Assembly: GCA_929200315.1 (NCBI GenBank)
Contig: CAKMZB010000002.1
Location: 18,117 to 82,116, forward strand
Direction: 5' to 3'
Length of the DNA stretch: 64,000 bases
DNA from: an uncultured Alphaproteobacteria bacterium
Lineage (GTDB): Bacteria; Pseudomonadota; Alphaproteobacteria; Rhizobiales; Rhizobiaceae
In this document: positions 47,699 to 57,380 of the stretch, in pieces
How the letters are laid out: every line of letters starts with the position of its first letter
Position numbering within the stretch: the stretch's first letter is position 1
The notes under the pieces: model-generated
The model's input: the letters and a program-made list of their open reading frames with translations, nothing else
Databases searched by the model: none
Told to the model about the DNA's origin: nothing
Translations under genes and position numbers: made by a program

Positions 47699-49563
47699 CA
47701 GGCGACGTCTTTCGGCCGCATACGCCGCAAATGCGCCGCCAACAGAGTAAGCGCAGCAGGCGTCATTCCACCAATCCGAGCCGCTGAAGCGAGGTTGTTG
47801 GGACGAAATTCCTCCAGCTTGCCTCGCAATTCGTTAGACAATCCCGGAATAGGTCCGTAATCGAAATTGGCAGGCAGAATCAGTGTTTCATCGCGTTGAA
47901 TACGCGCAATATCATCCCTCTGACGCTGTTCGTAAACCGCATATTTTGCTTCAATTTCAATCTGTTGCCGATATTTCTGCATCGAGTCATTCAGGCAAAC
48001 ATCCAGAAACGGTGCGAGCTGATCAAAAGTCATCTCCGGCATGGCCAACACCTCATAAAGAGTTCGTCGCCGGCCGTCGTCGCTCAATTTGATCCCCGCT
48101 TCCGCAGCCTGCCTAGGAAGAATCTCTATTGCAGACAGACTATCGCGTAATTTCGCAAGTGCCCGCTCTTTTGTTTGGTAGGCCTCCCAGCGTTCATCAC
48201 CAATCAAACCCCAATCCCGAGCCTTTGGCGTCAGTCGCTGGTCGGCATTGTCAGCCCGGAGCGTCAAACGGTATTCGGCGCGGGAGGTGAACATGCGATA
48301 CGGCTCGCTCACACCGTGGGTGACGAGGTCGTCTATCATCACGCCGATATAGGAATCCGTGCGCGAGAAAGCGATCTGATCTTCACCGCGGCTCTTGCGG
48401 GCAGCATTGAGCCCAGCAACCAGCCCTTGGGCCGCCGCCTCTTCATAGCCCGTGGTCCCGTTGATCTGGCCGGCCAGATAAAGACCGGGAAGTGCATTGA
48501 GTTCCAGACTATGGGACAGGGCGCGTGGATCGACAAAATCGTACTCAATAGCGTAACCGGGCTGCGCAATCTCAACCTTCTCAAGGCCTTCGATTGTACG
48601 GATAAATTCCTCCTGCACATCCGCGGGCAGCGAGGTGGAGATGCCATTGGGATAGACCAGATCACTGTCGAGACCTTCCGGTTCCAGGAAGATCTGGTGA
48701 CCGTCCCGGTCGCCAAACCGCACAATCTTATCTTCAACGGAGGGGCAGTAGCGCGGCCCAATTCCGCTAATCTGACCAGAGTAAAGCGCTGATTTTCCGA
48801 TGTTTTCACGAATTATCGCATGGGTGCGATCATTCGTGCGCGTCACGCCGCAAGCGATCTGGGGTACCGCCACTTTCTCTGTCATGAACGAGAAGGGCAC
48901 CGGCTCTGCATCCGCTTCCTGCAGACCAACACGATCCCAATCGATTGTACTGGACACCAGGCGGGCCGGTGTTCCGGTTTTCAAGCGGCCCATGGGCAGA
49001 TTGAGAGCGTAGAGGCGGTCTCCGAGGGCTGTGGAAGCTTTGTCGCCCATACGGCCGGCCGGGAATTGTTGGTCGCCAAGATGGATGAGGCCGTTGAGGA
49101 AGGTGCCTGTAGCAAGGATCGTCGCGACGGAGGTGTGTGTGGCGCCATCAGCGAGAACCACGCCAGCCACTGCGCCGTCAGAAACCACCAAATCAACGAC
49201 TTCTGCCTCAACCAACGTCAGATCGGGATAGTCTGCCAACGCATTTTGCGTCGCGGTCCGATAAAGCGCGCGGTCGGCCTGGGTACGCGGGCCCTGCACG
49301 GCCGGGCCTTTGCGGCGGTTGAGCAGGCGGTATTGAATGCCCGACGCATCGGCCAATTCGCCCATCACTCCGCCAAGCGCGTCCACTTCCCGTACAAGAT
49401 GGCCCTTTCCAAGACCCCCAATTGCGGGATTGCAGGACATTTCGCCGAGTGCATCGAGGCGCAACGTGATGAGAGCAGTACGTGCGCCGGTGCGTGCAGA
49501 GGCTGCAGCGGCTTCCACACCCGCATGGCCGCCGCCCACGACGATCACGTCCCAATCTGTCAT
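47698..49563 (-). CDS. mnmG: tRNA uridine-5-carboxymethylaminomethyl modification enzyme MnmG
   Basis: MnmG/GidA works with MnmE to place cmnm5 on wobble U34 of certain tRNAs. It is a FAD protein: VIVVGGGHAGVEAA near residue 6-19 binds FAD; MSCNPAIGGLGKGHLVREVDALGG and GIGPRYCPSVEDKIVRF are signature regions. I chose the ATG at 49563, which gives 621 residues with the usual MTDWDVIVVGGG start; a GTG at 49590, overlapping the mnmE stop and a parS site, would add nine residues. The C-terminus overlaps rsmG. Confidence 0.97.
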   Translation of the reverse strand: MTDWDVIVVGGGHAGVEAAAASARTGARTALITLRLDALGEMSCNPAIGGLGKGHLVREVDALGGVMGELADASGIQYRLLNRRKGPAVQGPRTQADRALYRTATQNALADYPDLTLVEAEVVDLVVSDGAVAGVVLADGATHTSVATILATGTFLNGLIHLGDQQFPAGRMGDKASTALGDRLYALNLPMGRLKTGTPARLVSSTIDWDRVGLQEADAEPVPFSFMTEKVAVPQIACGVTRTNDRTHAIIRENIGKSALYSGQISGIGPRYCPSVEDKIVRFGDRDGHQIFLEPEGLDSDLVYPNGISTSLPADVQEEFIRTIEGLEKVEIAQPGYAIEYDFVDPRALSHSLELNALPGLYLAGQINGTTGYEEAAAQGLVAGLNAARKSRGEDQIAFSRTDSYIGVMIDDLVTHGVSEPYRMFTSRAEYRLTLRADNADQRLTPKARDWGLIGDERWEAYQTKERALAKLRDSLSAIEILPRQAAEAGIKLSDDGRRRTLYEVLAMPEMTFDQLAPFLDVCLNDSMQKYRQQIEIEAKYAVYEQRQRDDIARIQRDETLILPANFDYGPIPGLSNELRGKLEEFRPNNLASAARIGGMTPAALTLLAAHLRRMRPKDVA

Positions 49564-49573
49564 TACGCCTGTC

Positions 49574-49589
49574 TGTTTCACGTGAATCA
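49574..49589. promoter_or_regulatory. parS site at the mnmE/mnmG junction
   Basis: TGTTTCACGTGAATCA matches 15 of 16 bases of the parS consensus. It overlaps the last bases of mnmE and lies just upstream of the chosen mnmG start; if mnmG starts at the GTG at 49590 it would encode HVK. It is 1.9 kb from the first parS site. Confidence 0.9.
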
Positions 49590-50861
49590 CTTCCCGATGC
49601 AGAATTCTGAAAAGATAGCGTCCAGCAAATCATCCGTAGCGATGGTACCGCTCAGACGGCCAAGCCGTTCGCTGACGCTGCGCAGATCATCGGCCACCAG
49701 TTCCAGCGGTTTGCCACGATCTGACGCCTGACCCAAGTCCTCCACCGCGCTTTCAAGCAGGCGGCGGTGGCGAACCCGTGACATAAGCGGTGGTTCGGAG
49801 CGCTTCAATTCGTTCAAACGGGTGGAAATGAGGTCAATTATTGCATCTGCGGTTCCAAGGCTGCGCATATCATAGCCCGTGCCGGTTTCGTCGCCGAAAC
49901 TGCCCAAAAAAATCTCGGTCCCAGACAAAGTGTCTGGTGCATCACGGCCAAGCCGCAGGATCAGATCGGCATCTTCAGCCGCCATCTGCGCACGACGGAT
50001 GCCCTCGCGCTCAATCGGATCGGCGGTATCTCTTTGCCCAGCGGTGTCTGTTACGATTACCTTGTGCCCAGCAATGTCGAGAACAGCTTCCACAAGATCC
50101 CGGGTCGTGCCGGCTACGTCAGAGACGATGGCAACGTCGCGCCCAGCGAGATTGTTCAGCAGGGTAGATTTCCCAGCATTGGGCGGTCCGACCAGGGCAA
50201 CACGGAAGCCGTCGCGGATGATTTCCCCATAACGTTGGTCATCGAGTTGCGCCGCGATCTTGCCTCTCAACTCCACCACACGGTCAAAAACCGCAGCAGC
50301 CACTGAATCCGGCACATCTTCTTCATCGGTAAAGTCGAGATCAGCCTCGATCATCGCACGCATGGCAATGAGGTCATTGCGCCAACCTACGTAGATCTCC
50401 CGGAGCGCGCCACGGCTTTGGGCAAAGGCCAGTTTGCGCTGTTCTTCGGTTTCAGCCTCGACGAGGTCAGCCAAACCCTCAAGCTCTGTTAGGTCCATAC
50501 GGCCGTTTTCGAAGGCACGGCGGGAAAATTCACCAGCCTCGGCCGGGCGCAAGCCGTTCTGACTACCGAGCACATCCAAAATTGCTTGGACACTCGCTCG
50601 TCCGCCATGAACTTGCAGCTCCACCACGTCCTCGCCAGTGAAGGAATGTGGTCCCGGAAATGATAACACCAGACCTTCGTCCAGAGCCGAGCTGTCCGCT
50701 GGATCGTGCAACTGGCGCAAAGACGCCTGACGTGGTGCCAGGTCTTCGGCTCCCAGCGCCACAGCGGCCGCAGCGGCGTGCGGGCCCGATATGCGGATCA
50801 CTGCAACACCGCTGGGCAGAGCCCCGCTTGCCAGTGCAAAGATGGTATCGCTGTGCGCCAC
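49587..50861 (-). CDS. mnmE: tRNA modification GTPase MnmE
   Basis: MnmE/TrmE (424 residues) is the GTPase partner of MnmG. The N-terminal folate-binding domain starts DTIFALASGALPSGVAVIRISG; the embedded G domain has GPPNAGKSTLLN, DTAGQRDTADPIEREGIRRA and related motifs, and the C-terminus ends in the catalytic FCIGK. The length is slightly below the usual 440-460. The gene is followed by the mnmG start with overlap and lies 21 bases downstream of rho. Confidence 0.97.
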   Translation of the reverse strand: MAHSDTIFALASGALPSGVAVIRISGPHAAAAAVALGAEDLAPRQASLRQLHDPADSSALDEGLVLSFPGPHSFTGEDVVELQVHGGRASVQAILDVLGSQNGLRPAEAGEFSRRAFENGRMDLTELEGLADLVEAETEEQRKLAFAQSRGALREIYVGWRNDLIAMRAMIEADLDFTDEEDVPDSVAAAVFDRVVELRGKIAAQLDDQRYGEIIRDGFRVALVGPPNAGKSTLLNNLAGRDVAIVSDVAGTTRDLVEAVLDIAGHKVIVTDTAGQRDTADPIEREGIRRAQMAAEDADLILRLGRDAPDTLSGTEIFLGSFGDETGTGYDMRSLGTADAIIDLISTRLNELKRSEPPLMSRVRHRRLLESAVEDLGQASDRGKPLELVADDLRSVSERLGRLSGTIATDDLLDAIFSEFCIGK

Positions 50862-50882
50862 GGGTCGCCCCCGCTCGGGTTT

Positions 50883-52157
50883 TTAGGTGTTCATGGAATC
50901 GAAGAATTCGGCGTTGTTCTTCGTCTGCTTCAGTTTGTCGATGAGGAATTCGATTGCGTCGGTGTTGCCCATGGAACCGAGAATACGGCGCAGAACATAG
51001 ACCTTGGCAAGCTCTTCCTTCGGCACCAGAAGATCTTCCTTACGGGTTCCGGATTTGAGAATGTCCATGGCCGGGTAGGTGCGTTTGTCGGCAACCTTGC
51101 GGTCGAGGATAATTTCCGAGTTACCGGTGCCCTTGAATTCTTCAAAGATCACCTCGTCCATCCGTGAACCGGTATCGATCAGTGCTGTCGCGATGATGGT
51201 GAGCGAACCGCCTTCTTCAATGTTACGCGCCGCGCCGAAGAAGCGTTTGGGGCGTTGCAGAGCATTGGCGTCAACGCCGCCGGTCAGCACCTTGCCGGAG
51301 GACGGCACGGTGGTGTTGTAGGCGCGGCCCAAACGGGTGATGGAATCGAGCAGGATAACAACATCGCGCCCATGTTCGACGAGACGCTTCGCTTTTTCGA
51401 TAACCATTTCAGTGACTTGAACGTGACGAGTTGCCGGTTCGTCAAAAGTAGAGGCGATCACCTCACCCTTCACCGAACGGGACATGTCCGTCACCTCTTC
51501 GGGCCGCTCGTCGATGAGCAGGACGATGAGATTTGCTTCCGGGTGGTTAGCCGCAATGGATTTGGCGATGTTCTGCAGCAGAACCGTTTTACCGGTACGG
51601 GGCGGGGCGGTGATCAGAGCGCGTTGGCCCTTGCCGAGAGGTGCAACCAGGTCAATGACCCGGGCGGAAAGGTCTTTCGCCTCCGGGTCTTCGATTTCCA
51701 TATGGAAGCGCTCCTCGGGGTAGAGGGGCGTAAGGTTATCGAAGTGAATTTTGTGCTTGATCGTCTCGGGATCATCAAAGTTCACCCGATTGACCTTCAG
51801 GAGCGCAAAATAACGTTCTCCATCCTTGGGAGAGCGGATCGGGCCTTCCACCGTGTCGCCGGTGCGCAGGCTGAATTTGCGCAGCTGGGAGGGCGAGATG
51901 TAGATGTCGTCCGGGCCGGGCAAATAGTTGGCGTCCGGTGAGCGCAGGAAGGCAAAACCGTCCTGCAGAACTTCCACGACACCCTCGCCAATGATCTCAA
52001 CTTCGTCGTCGGCAAGTTGCTTGAGGATGGCAAACATCAATTCCTGCTTGCGCAGGGTAGAGGCATTTTCCACCTCCAGCTCTTCAGCAAAGGAGATCAG
52101 ATCCGTTGGCGACTTCGCCTTAAGATCTTGAAGTTTCATTTGTTCCAGTTCGGACAT
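50883..52157 (-). CDS. rho: transcription termination factor Rho
   Basis: Rho (424 residues) is the RNA-dependent ATPase helicase that ends transcripts. The N-terminal region ([19 protein letters not shown]) and the cold-shock-like RNA-binding domain (about 50-120, [17 protein letters not shown]) are followed by the RecA-like ATPase with [20 protein letters not shown] and the Walker B segment [20 protein letters not shown]-type ends are normal. A 235-base leader with hairpins lies between it and hemJ. It may autoregulate through this leader. Confidence 0.97.
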   Translation of the reverse strand: MSELEQMKLQDLKAKSPTDLISFAEELEVENASTLRKQELMFAILKQLADDEVEIIGEGVVEVLQDGFAFLRSPDANYLPGPDDIYISPSQLRKFSLRTGDTVEGPIRSPKDGERYFALLKVNRVNFDDPETIKHKIHFDNLTPLYPEERFHMEIEDPEAKDLSARVIDLVAPLGKGQRALITAPPRTGKTVLLQNIAKSIAANHPEANLIVLLIDERPEEVTDMSRSVKGEVIASTFDEPATRHVQVTEMVIEKAKRLVEHGRDVVILLDSITRLGRAYNTTVPSSGKVLTGGVDANALQRPKRFFGAARNIEEGGSLTIIATALIDTGSRMDEVIFEEFKGTGNSEIILDRKVADKRTYPAMDILKSGTRKEDLLVPKEELAKVYVLRRILGSMGNTDAIEFLIDKLKQTKNNAEFFDSMNT

Positions 52158-52194
52158 GGGATTTTCGTCTTTCGGGCTCGAAATAGTCAGGAGC

Positions 52195-52209
52195 GCCCGC
52201 GATGCGGGC
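52195..52209. repeat. small hairpin in the rho leader
   Basis: GCCCGC, GAT, GCGGGC form a perfect 6-base-pair stem within the 235-base gap between rho and hemJ. Other GC-rich stretches (for example around 52285-52315) can also fold. No T-run is seen. The gap contains no gene I can recognise; it is likely the rho leader and/or a hemJ 3' region. Confidence 0.5.
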
Positions 52210-52392
52210 TAAGGGAAGGGTCCACCGGATTGGCCGATCTCAAATCATAGATGACGGATGGGGCAGGTGGATGCTGCAAGGCGGGACCGGACGGGAAACC
52301 CGTGCGCGGCAACAGCATGTCCGTTCGGACGCCCCTGCACTAAGCCCGTTTGCTGCAGCGCGCAAGCCCAATTGAGCGGTTAGAATGACAGC

Positions 52393-52818
52393 TTAGAATG
52401 GCTTCACGACCACCAAAAGAATAATACAGATCAGCGCAACCGCTGGTACTTCGTTTACGAGGCGATAGAAGCGAGCGCTTTTGTTATTGGTGTCGTTGGC
52501 AAAAGTTTTCATCTGCCCCGCTAGCCAGAAATGGCCCACGGTAAAGCCGAAGACGATTGTAAGCTTGATCCACAACCAGATATCTGGCCAAACGCCCATG
52601 ATGGTCGCAAGCCAGATGCCAAAAATCCAGGTCGCTATCATGGCCGGTGTCATGATGCCTCTCATCAGCCGTCGCTCCATGATTTTCAGCGTTTCGCTGT
52701 GTTCACCACTGGGCTCTGCGTCAGCATGATAAACCATAAGCCGCGGTAGATAGAGAAAGCCGATCATCCAGGAAATAACCGCGAAGATATGGGCGGATTT
52801 GACAAGTTCGTATTCCAT
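52393..52818 (-). CDS. hemJ: protoporphyrinogen oxidase HemJ
   Basis: The 141-residue membrane protein of the HemJ/UPF0093 family oxidises protoporphyrinogen IX late in haem synthesis. It has four helices with the conserved HIFAVISWMIGFLYLPRLMVYH, in which His and Arg are essential, and IKLTIVFGFTVGHFWL in the second half. It starts 5 bases after hemE, and the AAGAAGAG ribosome site lies within the end of hemE. The neighbouring hemE makes a haem-pathway role convincing. hemH, often found between, is absent here. Confidence 0.93.
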   Translation of the reverse strand: MEYELVKSAHIFAVISWMIGFLYLPRLMVYHADAEPSGEHSETLKIMERRLMRGIMTPAMIATWIFGIWLATIMGVWPDIWLWIKLTIVFGFTVGHFWLAGQMKTFANDTNNKSARFYRLVNEVPAVALICIILLVVVKPF

Positions 52819-52823
52819 AGCAA

Positions 52824-53867
52824 CTAACTCTTCTTCCTCACGCGGTCGATCATCTGCTGAACATGGGCAATCGGGGTTTGCGGCGTGATGCCGTGGCCGA
52901 GATTGAAGACCAACGGACCGCCCGCCAGCGCTTCAAGAATATCATCAACACCCTTATCCAGTGCCGCACCGCCAGCAATCAGGCGCTGCGGATCGAGATT
53001 GCCCTGGACCGGACCTTCATCCTGCAACTCTTTTGCAAAGGAAAACGGAATCGTCCAATCGAGGCCGAGCATGTCGATACCGGTGGTTCTACGATAGCCC
53101 TTGTAGAATGCACCGACGCCTTTTGGAAAACCAATGATCTTCGCATCGGGCACTTCCGCCCGCACAAGTTCCACCATTCTCCGCACTGGTTGAACGCACC
53201 AACGCTCATACTGGTCTTCATCCAGAACCGAAGCCCAGGAATCAAAGATCTGCACCGCATCTGCGCCAGCTCTCAACTGTGCAATGAGATATTGAGCGGA
53301 GGCTTTCACCAGCATGTCGATGAGCTTGGCAAAGGCTACCGATTGGGTATGCGCAAATTGTCTTGCCGGACCTTGATCGGGCGTTCCGTGGCCGGCGATC
53401 ATGTAGGTCGCCACGGTCCAGGGTGCACCGCAGAAGCCAAGCAGCGTCGTCTCTAACGGTAAGGCGGAGCGCAACCGGTCTACTGTTTCCAGCACCGGTG
53501 CCAGATGGGAGAGCACCTTCTCCTTGCTGGCGGTTTCCACCAGCACATTAATGCCTTTTGCATCCACCGGTTTCAGAACCGGCCCCCGCCCCTCTTCAAA
53601 GCGCACATCCATGCCGAGCGCATCAGGGATCACCAGAATGTCGCTGAATAGGATCGAGGCATCAAAACCAAACCGTCGGATTGGCTGCAACGTTACCTCG
53701 CAGGCCAGACGCGGATTGTAACATAAATCGAGAAAGCTACCCGCCTCTTTCCGCGTTGCCAGATATTCCGGCAGATAGCGGCCCGCCTGCCGCATCATCC
53801 AGATTGGCGGTGTGGTCAGGCTTTCACCAGCCATCACCCTCATCACCGCGCGCTCATTTTGCTTCAT
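52824..53867 (-). CDS. hemE: uroporphyrinogen decarboxylase
   Basis: HemE (347 residues) decarboxylates uroporphyrinogen III to coproporphyrinogen III. Signature regions are [16 protein letters not shown] at the start, [14 protein letters not shown] in the middle, [15 protein letters not shown], and [12 protein letters not shown] at the end. The length is normal. It transcribes away from the putative origin, and its 5' end borders it. It is probably the first gene of the hemE-hemJ operon. Confidence 0.97.
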   Translation of the reverse strand: MKQNERAVMRVMAGESLTTPPIWMMRQAGRYLPEYLATRKEAGSFLDLCYNPRLACEVTLQPIRRFGFDASILFSDILVIPDALGMDVRFEEGRGPVLKPVDAKGINVLVETASKEKVLSHLAPVLETVDRLRSALPLETTLLGFCGAPWTVATYMIAGHGTPDQGPARQFAHTQSVAFAKLIDMLVKASAQYLIAQLRAGADAVQIFDSWASVLDEDQYERWCVQPVRRMVELVRAEVPDAKIIGFPKGVGAFYKGYRRTTGIDMLGLDWTIPFSFAKELQDEGPVQGNLDPQRLIAGGAALDKGVDDILEALAGGPLVFNLGHGITPQTPIAHVQQMIDRVRKKS

Positions 53868-53954
53868 AGGTTAATCCGGCTGTCCCTCATCGCTTTCTAT
53901 CTAGTCGCCCTTTGGCACCCTGACCATGCACTCTGCCATTTCAAAACTAAGTGC

Positions 53955-53963
53955 TTTTCCACA
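53955..53963 (+). promoter_or_regulatory. DnaA box (TTTTCCACA)
   Basis: The nine bases match the relaxed DnaA-box consensus TTWTNCACA exactly. They lie 87 bases beyond the hemE start in the putative origin. Confidence 0.65.
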
Positions 53964-54222
53964 CAGCGCGATGGTGATGGTTTTTCCGTCAGGAGGATTC
54001 TGTTTCTATGACTCGGTGGACAATGGGGATTGTTGTTTGTTGCCTTATTCTCCACTGCAAACCAGCAACTTGAGTTTTGCGGTGACAACAATTGTCAACA
54101 GCACTGAATAACGGGGATAGAGCTGATAATAAGCTGATATAATTGTATTTTCTTCCCAGCTCTTTTAACGGTGATAAGATCTGGTGGTTGAAAACCCAAC
54201 TTTGTCAACGGCTCATACATTC

Positions 54223-54231
54223 TGTGAACAA
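54223..54231 (-). promoter_or_regulatory. DnaA-box-like site (TTGTTCACA)
   Basis: On the minus strand the bases read TTGTTCACA, one mismatch from TTWTNCACA. It lies on the ppsR side of the A+T-rich stretch, opposite the box at 53955. Confidence 0.45.
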
Positions 54232-54422
54232 CCCGGTCCCTTCCGGCGATCCCGTGCACGAAAATTTGGTCAGCGGGGTTGAAATCGGGGGGTGGGATTT
54301 TTCCCCCGATCCTCACAGCCTCACACAGGGTCTAACTTTCTTTTGGTCAATACGGCTTGACCGCGCACAGCTTCGACGCCTCCATTGGCACGACTCAGTG
54401 TTTGGAGCAGGCGGGCAGGATT

Positions 54423-55322
54423 ATGCGCAACTGGATTCGCAGCGCCGCCAACGCCGCCCGCGCTAAGGTTAGGCGCAAGACTTTCTTCCATCTGCATCTC
54501 ATATCCGATTCCACCGGTGAAACATTGATGATTGCTGGCCGTGCGGTGGCGTCCCAATATGTGAACTATCGCGCGCTGGAGCATGTCACGCCGATGGTGC
54601 GCAGCCAGGAGCAACTCAACGCAGCGCTTGATGCCGTCGAGAAGGAGCCTGGCATTGTGCTCTACACTCTGGTGGACAGCGATCTTGATGCCGCTACGCG
54701 TGAACGTTGCGCAGAATTGGGGGTGCCGGCGGTTGATGTGCTTTCACCGGTGACGAAGCTTTTTGACGATTATCTGGGTGAGACAAAGAGCGGGCGCGTC
54801 GGCGCGCAGCACACGCTGGATGAAGATTATTTCCGCCGCCTCGACGCCATCAAGTTTGCCATGGCTCATGATGACGGCAATCTGCCGGCTGATCTGGAGA
54901 AGGCCGATGTGGTGCTGATCGGTATCTCGCGAACATCCAAGACGCCGACCTCTGTGACCCTTGCCCAGCGCGGGGTGAAGACGGTGAACATCCCGCTCGT
55001 GCCGGGCATTTCGTTGCCCGATGCGGTGCTGGAGGCCAAACGCCCGCTGGTCGTCGCTCTTGTCGCCTCAGCGGACCGTATCCGCCAGGTGCGCGAAAAT
55101 CGACTTCTCGCTTTTGACCGCGAACTTGCCGGTGACATCTATGTCGACCGCGCCGCGATTGCTGAGGAACTCGCCTGGACCCGCCGTCTTTGCCGGGAGA
55201 ACGACTGGCCGATGATTGATGTCACCAAGCGCTCGGTGGAAGAAAGCGCTGCTGCAATCCACCGCCTGGCGCATGAGCGTGGCGTACTTGTGATTGACGA
55301 TGATGATGCGGTGGAGGGTTAG
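54423..55322 (+). CDS. ppsR: PEP synthase regulatory protein/kinase-pyrophosphorylase (DUF299 family)
   Basis: The product of about 299 residues belongs to the DUF299 family, bifunctional Ser/Thr kinase and Pi-dependent pyrophosphorylases that regulate PEP synthase or pyruvate phosphate dikinase. Signatures are FHLHLISDSTGET near the start, ADVVLIGISRTSKTPTSVTLA with the P-loop, and the later RRLCRENDWPMIDVTKRSVEE. The start is uncertain; I used the ATG at 54423, and the first 20 residues are basic and probably not conserved. In alphaproteobacteria this gene flanks the origin opposite hemE. The target dikinase or synthase is not in this window. Confidence 0.9.
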   Translation: MRNWIRSAANAARAKVRRKTFFHLHLISDSTGETLMIAGRAVASQYVNYRALEHVTPMVRSQEQLNAALDAVEKEPGIVLYTLVDSDLDAATRERCAELGVPAVDVLSPVTKLFDDYLGETKSGRVGAQHTLDEDYFRRLDAIKFAMAHDDGNLPADLEKADVVLIGISRTSKTPTSVTLAQRGVKTVNIPLVPGISLPDAVLEAKRPLVVALVASADRIRQVRENRLLAFDRELAGDIYVDRAAIAEELAWTRRLCRENDWPMIDVTKRSVEESAAAIHRLAHERGVLVIDDDDAVEG

Positions 55323-55373
55323 TGCGTTTCATGGCATTGAAGCAGCCAACGCCCGCTCCGGAAAAACACAAAG

Positions 55374-55970
55374 ATGGCCAATTTAGTCCTCGCCTCCGGC
55401 AGCCGCCATCGTGCTATGGTGCTGGAAAATGCGGGCCTGACATTTGCGCAGATCCCTTCTGAGCTCGATGAACGCGCTGTCGAAGCACCGCTTGCGCAGG
55501 CCAATGTGTTGCCGGAGGATCGAGCTGAGATTCTGGCGGAAGCCAAAGCCATCGACGTTGCTGAGCGCCACAGCGGGCATCTGGTTATAGGCTGCGACCA
55601 AATCCTCTCCCTGGACGAGAAAGTTTTGCACAAAGTCAACACGATGGAGCAAGCTCAGGCGCGTTTGCTCGACCTTCAGGGGCGCACCCATATGCTCCAT
55701 TCGGGAATTGTTTTGGTGCGCGATGGGGAGACACTTTGGCGCCACGTTGCCCCCTGCGCCATGACGATGCGGGTGATGGATCCCGGCTTTATCGGGCGCC
55801 ATCTGGCGGATGTTGGCGAAGCGGCTTTTAGCAGTGTCGGGGCTTATCAGATTGAAGGGCGCGGCGCACAACTCTTTGAAAAGATTGAGGGCGATCTCTT
55901 TTCCATCATCGGCATGCCGTTGTTGCCGCTCCTGGATGAATTGCGCCGACTAGAGGTGATTGATGGCTAA
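55374..55970 (+). CDS. maf: Maf family nucleotide pyrophosphatase
   Basis: The 198-residue protein shows the Maf signature LVLASGSRHRAMVLENAG, then EILAEAKAIDVAERHSGHLVIGCDQIL with the catalytic Asp, and VGAYQIEGRGAQLFEKIEGD. Maf proteins hydrolyse non-canonical or standard NTPs (for example dTTP, UTP, m7GTP) and may limit cell division. The specificity is unclear. It lies 51 bases after ppsR and overlaps the aroE start by eight bases. Confidence 0.93.
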   Translation: MANLVLASGSRHRAMVLENAGLTFAQIPSELDERAVEAPLAQANVLPEDRAEILAEAKAIDVAERHSGHLVIGCDQILSLDEKVLHKVNTMEQAQARLLDLQGRTHMLHSGIVLVRDGETLWRHVAPCAMTMRVMDPGFIGRHLADVGEAAFSSVGAYQIEGRGAQLFEKIEGDLFSIIGMPLLPLLDELRRLEVIDG

Positions 55971-56802
55971 GCGGCAGGATGTGCAGGCCTTTGTAATTGG
56001 TGCGCCGGTCGCCCATTCCCGCTCGCCGGTGGTGCATGGATATTGGTTGAGGCGTTATAAAATAGGGGGCTCCTATTCTAAAATGCAGGTCAATCCTTCC
56101 GAATTGGCAGGGTTTATTTCCGATCTGCGCGTCAGCGGATGGGCGGGGGGAAATGTCACCATTCCCCACAAGGAAACGATCCTCCCGCTGCTCGACCGGA
56201 TCAGTGAGACAGCGCAGCGTATCGGTGCTGTGAACACGATCTGGGTCGAGGACGATCACCTGGTTGGCGACAACACGGATGGGTTCGGCTTCACCGCAAA
56301 TCTCGATGCCGGTGCGCCGGGTTGGCGGGATGAGGGCGGACAGCACGCGCTGGTCCTCGGCGCGGGCGGGGCGGCGCGGGCCGTGGTGGATGAGCTTGCC
56401 CGTCATGGCTTCTGTCTCACCATCGCCAACCGTACCGAGAAACGGGCGTGCGACCTCGCAGATGATCTCGCGCCGGGTGCTGCTATTTGTTCACTCGAGG
56501 ATGTCCCACTCGCCGGTGCTGATATGGTGGTAAACACGACATCGCTCGGGATGCACGGGGAAGAATTTCCCTTTGACATGTCAGATCTGTCGGCGGAAAC
56601 GCTGGTGACGGATATTGTCTATACGCCGCTGGAAACGCCCCTGTTGGCGGCCGCCGGGAAACAGGGCTGTCATACGGTGGATGGGCTCGGCATGTTGCTC
56701 CACCAGGCGCGGCCCGGCTTTGAGCGCTGGTTCGGTGTTGCGCCGGAGGTGACCAAGGAGTTGCGCGCCGAGATTATTGCCGATTTGGAAACTGGCGCAT
56801 GA
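55963..56802 (+). CDS. aroE: shikimate dehydrogenase
   Basis: AroE (279 residues) reduces 3-dehydroshikimate to shikimate with NADPH. Typical features are [17 protein letters not shown] (substrate Ser), [10 protein letters not shown] with the catalytic Lys, [32 protein letters not shown], and IANRTEKRA for NADP recognition. The ATG at 55963 follows AGAGGTG; a TTG one codon earlier is the alternative. It overlaps maf by eight bases and coaE by four, implying an operon. Confidence 0.97.
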   Translation: MAKRQDVQAFVIGAPVAHSRSPVVHGYWLRRYKIGGSYSKMQVNPSELAGFISDLRVSGWAGGNVTIPHKETILPLLDRISETAQRIGAVNTIWVEDDHLVGDNTDGFGFTANLDAGAPGWRDEGGQHALVLGAGGAARAVVDELARHGFCLTIANRTEKRACDLADDLAPGAAICSLEDVPLAGADMVVNTTSLGMHGEEFPFDMSDLSAETLVTDIVYTPLETPLLAAAGKQGCHTVDGLGMLLHQARPGFERWFGVAPEVTKELRAEIIADLETGA

Positions 56803-57380
56803 CCCGCATTCTCGGCCTCACGGGTTCCATCGGAATGGGCAAATCCACCACAGCGCAGATGTTCCGCGAGGCAGGCGTGCCGGTCCATGATGCGGACGCG
56901 ACGGTGCATGATCTCTATGCGGGCAAGGCAGCACCGCTGATCGAAAAGGCCTTTCCCGGTACGGTGGAGGACGGCGTTGTAGACCGCGTAAAACTCGGCG
57001 CGGCAGTGCTCGGAAAGCCGAAGGCGATGGCGAAGCTCGAAGCGATCATCCACCCCCTTGTCCATCAGGCCGAACGGGATTTCCTAGCCGCCAATGCCGA
57101 TGCTCCCCTTGTGGTCCTCGATGTGCCGCTGCTCTACGAGACCGGCGGCGAAGGCCGGGTCGATGCCGTTGTCGTCATCACTGCGCCGCAGGATGTGCAA
57201 CGCGCGCGGGTGCTGGCCCGGCCGGGAATGAATGAGGATAAATTTGCTGCAATCCTTGCCCGCCAGGTGCCGGATGCTGAAAAGCGCAGGCGGGCGGATC
57301 ACCTCATAGATACGTCCAACGGCATGGAAAGTGCCCGCGCGGCGGTGGCACAGATTGTTGATAAGGAAGGTGCGGCATGA
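56799..57380 (+). CDS. coaE: dephospho-CoA kinase
   Basis: CoaE (193 residues) phosphorylates dephospho-CoA to CoA. The P-loop is in [18 protein letters not shown] (5-22); [11 protein letters not shown] holds the substrate Asp, and the lid follows [11 protein letters not shown]. The length is normal. It overlaps both aroE and dnaQ by four bases, as in many alphaproteobacteria. Confidence 0.96.
   Translation: MTRILGLTGSIGMGKSTTAQMFREAGVPVHDADATVHDLYAGKAAPLIEKAFPGTVEDGVVDRVKLGAAVLGKPKAMAKLEAIIHPLVHQAERDFLAANADAPLVVLDVPLLYETGGEGRVDAVVVITAPQDVQRARVLARPGMNEDKFAAILARQVPDAEKRRRADHLIDTSNGMESARAAVAQIVDKEGAA

Larger units (their letters stand above)
53868..54422. other. putative chromosomal replication origin (oriC)
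   Basis: This 555-base gap lies between hemE and ppsR, the position of the Caulobacter-type origin. It contains a DnaA box TTTTCCACA (53955-53963), a near-box TTGTTCACA on the minus strand (54223-54231), weaker variants (54015-54023, 54092-54100, 54202-54210), an A+T-rich stretch at about 54107-54180 with the tandem AGCTGATAAT/AGCTGATAT (54121-54140) and an inverted repeat TGACAA/TTGTCA (54083-54097). GANTC sites (CcrM type) lie at 53996-54000, 54010-54014 and 54392-54396. Genes on both sides face outward. The call rests on position and composition. Confidence 0.75.

Noticed and set aside
53868..54422. CtrA sites (TTAA-N7-TTAA) in the putative origin
   Set aside because: No pair of TTAA half-sites with seven-base spacing was found by eye.
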